Below, piece after piece: positions 32,908 to 34,269 of a stretch of DNA of 34,269 bases. The stretch comes from an uncultured Nitrospira sp. (GTDB taxonomy: Bacteria > Nitrospirota > Nitrospiria > Nitrospirales > Nitrospiraceae): assembly GCA_902500775.1 (NCBI GenBank), contig CABVRZ010000046.1:1-34269 (forward strand), in the 5' to 3' direction. Both the position numbers and the translations under genes were made by a program. Below the pieces are notes generated by a model, which saw only the letters and a program-made list of their open reading frames with translations, had not been told where the DNA came from and did no database searches. Each line of letters starts with the position of its first letter. Position 1 is the first letter of the stretch.

Positions 32908-34002
32908 TCAAATCTGTGTCACTGCATCTTCGGCCCCTTCGAGCAGCCGCTGCACTTCTTCGACATAAATCTCCGTGGTGGCATAGTGCTGATGCCGCAT
33001 CATCTTCTGCACCCGCGTCGGATTCGCGTCATTGAGGAGGGCAAAGGTGGGGGTGGAGTGGCGAAGGCTATGGACCACAATGCCGGGTTTCTTCACTCCG
33101 GCTAACAGGAGTCCCTCCGTAATGATGCGATGAATCGCCCGTGTCGAGAGCCGCTTTCCCGCCGGCGTCACCACATTCCCGCCGCGATCATAACAGGCCG
33201 TCGTCGCAAACAACGGTTCACTGCCTTGCAATGGCGTTGGTCTGAGTGCCAAATAAGTTTGAATTCGTTCATGGACTTCCTTCAGCACCTGCACTGACTC
33301 ATCGGCGGATGCTCGCCCCTTCCCATGCACCCACAGCCGCCACTTTTCACCAGGCATCAACTCCTGTAAGTGCTCGACCCGTGCCCGACTCACCTCAATC
33401 GTCCGCAGCCCGGTCTTGAGCATGAGATAGGCCATCGCGACGTTGCGGGCTCGCTGTTCGTCCGGTTTCCGTGGATCGGTCTCGAGCACTTCGAGTAACC
33501 GCTTCGCATCCTCGACCGGCAGATGCCGCCGGGTGTGCTGCCGACTGCAGCTCCAGCCCTGGACGAAGTCGGCTGGATTCACCAATCCTGGATGCAACGG
33601 CTCGAGCCAGTTCAAAAATTGGCGCACCGCCGTCAGATACCCGTTCTTCGTGCGCAGGTTGGAAAAATGTTGATCGAGGAATGCGCGATAGGCTTCCAGA
33701 CACGCCCGATCGAGGCGACGGAGTTGCGAGTCTCTCCCCTGCTCCAGCCAGGTTATGAAGTATCGTCCTCGCTTGAAATAGGTCCGAGCTGTGGTGGACT
33801 CTGGTTTGCGCTGGGTGAGCTGCCGGGCGAACTCGTCGAGATAGACGCGCAGGCCAATTAACGTGGAGGACAAGAGCGCCAAACAGACCGGTGGCAGCTC
33901 TCCGCCCGTCCGTCGGAGCCCCGTCGTGGCTAACGGCACCAAGGCTCTGGAGGCGTCTCGATCAGGCCGTTCTCGCTCCGGGGTCAGCGGCACCAACTCC
34001 AT
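32908..34002 (-). CDS. Tyrosine recombinase/integrase
   Basis: The 364-residue protein is a site-specific recombinase of the XerD/phage integrase family. The N-terminal SAM-like DNA-binding domain (about 50-150) is followed by a catalytic domain with the full active site: Arg200 (TGLRTIEV), Lys228 (HGKG), His311 and Arg314 (HSLRHS), His337 (RHQHYATTEIY) and the nucleophile Tyr346. All residues needed for strand transfer are present. The region before the gene has short inverted repeats that may be arm-type or regulatory sites. It lies beside a Tn3 remnant and, at the far end of the window, a conjugation gene. It could be the integrase of a mobile element whose other end is outside the window. 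No excisionase was found. Confidence 0.9.
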   Translation of the reverse strand: MELVPLTPERERPDRDASRALVPLATTGLRRTGGELPPVCLALLSSTLIGLRVYLDEFARQLTQRKPESTTARTYFKRGRYFITWLEQGRDSQLRRLDRACLEAYRAFLDQHFSNLRTKNGYLTAVRQFLNWLEPLHPGLVNPADFVQGWSCSRQHTRRHLPVEDAKRLLEVLETDPRKPDEQRARNVAMAYLMLKTGLRTIEVSRARVEHLQELMPGEKWRLWVHGKGRASADESVQVLKEVHERIQTYLALRPTPLQGSEPLFATTACYDRGGNVVTPAGKRLSTRAIHRIITEGLLLAGVKKPGIVVHSLRHSTPTFALLNDANPTRVQKMMRHQHYATTEIYVEEVQRLLEGAEDAVTQI

Positions 34003-34027
34003 CGTCTTCGTCCTTTCTCAGTTCTCG

Positions 34028-34117
34028 CTATCTCTCTATATATGGGGGAACGCTCTGAAGCGGGGCGTCCATCGATCTCGTGTTCCGCCGTCGTCCCTCT
34101 CTCCATATAATGGAGAG
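34028..34117. promoter_or_regulatory. Inverted repeats upstream of the integrase gene
   Basis: A perfect 8-bp inverted repeat, CTCTCCAT-ATA-ATGGAGAG, is at 34099-34117. A related but imperfect copy (CTCTCTATATATGGGGGA, about 34031-34049) lies 70 bp closer to the gene. They are in the promoter zone of the integrase and could be operator or recombinase-binding sites. Confidence 0.45.
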
Positions 34118-34269
34118 CGCCCAATCCGGATCTCTCCCGACCCGACCTTCCCACACACCATAAGACGATTGCTTTGTGCCCCGATTTTCAGGGCCTTTCC
34201 TCTGTCCTCCCCACCCTACCCCTTCCCCTCCCAAATGGCAAGGTATCCGAGAAGGGTGCCATCCCGGAT

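Noticed and set aside
1..34269. CRISPR array, tRNA, rRNA or plasmid origin
   Set aside because: I scanned for regularly spaced direct repeats, cloverleaf-like and rRNA-like segments and iteron arrays and saw none, though a small one could be missed by eye.

Overview
The window is about 34 kb of bacterial DNA, most likely from a Nitrospirota (Nitrospira-like) genome. This rests on recognised protein resemblance, notably the chlorite-dismutase-family heme protein at 26624-27343 and the overall style of the proteins. No rRNA, tRNA or housekeeping marker is present, so the taxonomy is an inference. It looks like accessory chromosome with mobile-element edges. The left end holds the first part of a conjugation ATPase gene (trbB), the right end a complete tyrosine recombinase, and transposon debris lies at 23.5-26.5 kb and 32.1-32.6 kb.

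Layout. 1-1753 (minus): partial trbB, a small unrecognised gene, and a deazaflavin-dependent nitroreductase-like gene. 2316-7155 (plus): a compact DNA-damage mutagenesis cassette made of a self-cleaving HTH-S24 (LexA/UmuD-like) repressor, a Y-family polymerase with no catalytic acids (ImuB-like) and a DnaE2-type polymerase, with a 17-bp palindrome over the repressor start. 7355-8764: a divergent MarR regulator / ABM-monooxygenase / frameshifted membrane-protein locus with two inverted repeats between. 8932-12569: a DUF72 gene, three related small secreted OB-fold-like proteins, and a BamE/SmpA-like secreted protein behind a strong candidate promoter.

12877-21927 (minus) is the most coherent block. 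A DevC-DevA-DevB type ABC exporter is followed, with short gaps, by a C39-like cysteine peptidase, a beta-lactamase-fold serine hydrolase, an S9 prolyl-oligopeptidase-like enzyme and an Omp85-type outer-membrane barrel. It reads as an export, processing and outer-membrane module of unknown substrate; a cupin gene lies further downstream.

22240-26532 (plus) is a decay zone: a stand-alone CTP-synthase-like amidotransferase, a metallo-beta-lactamase lipoprotein gene split by a degenerate IS200-type element, a frameshifted methyltransferase-like gene, a DJ-1-like remnant, a truncated conserved gene and a transposase tail. 26624-30079 (minus) carries a ChdC/HemQ-like heme protein, a cysteine-rich protein, a 2-oxoglutarate/Fe(II) oxygenase and a secreted protein possibly related to copper monooxygenases. 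30699-32075 (minus) encodes a PAS-AAA-Fis sigma-54 activator with a cysteine-rich sensor. 32147-34002 (minus) holds a response-regulator fragment, a Tn3-type transposase tail and the integrase.

All family names come from reading motifs by eye. No database search was possible.
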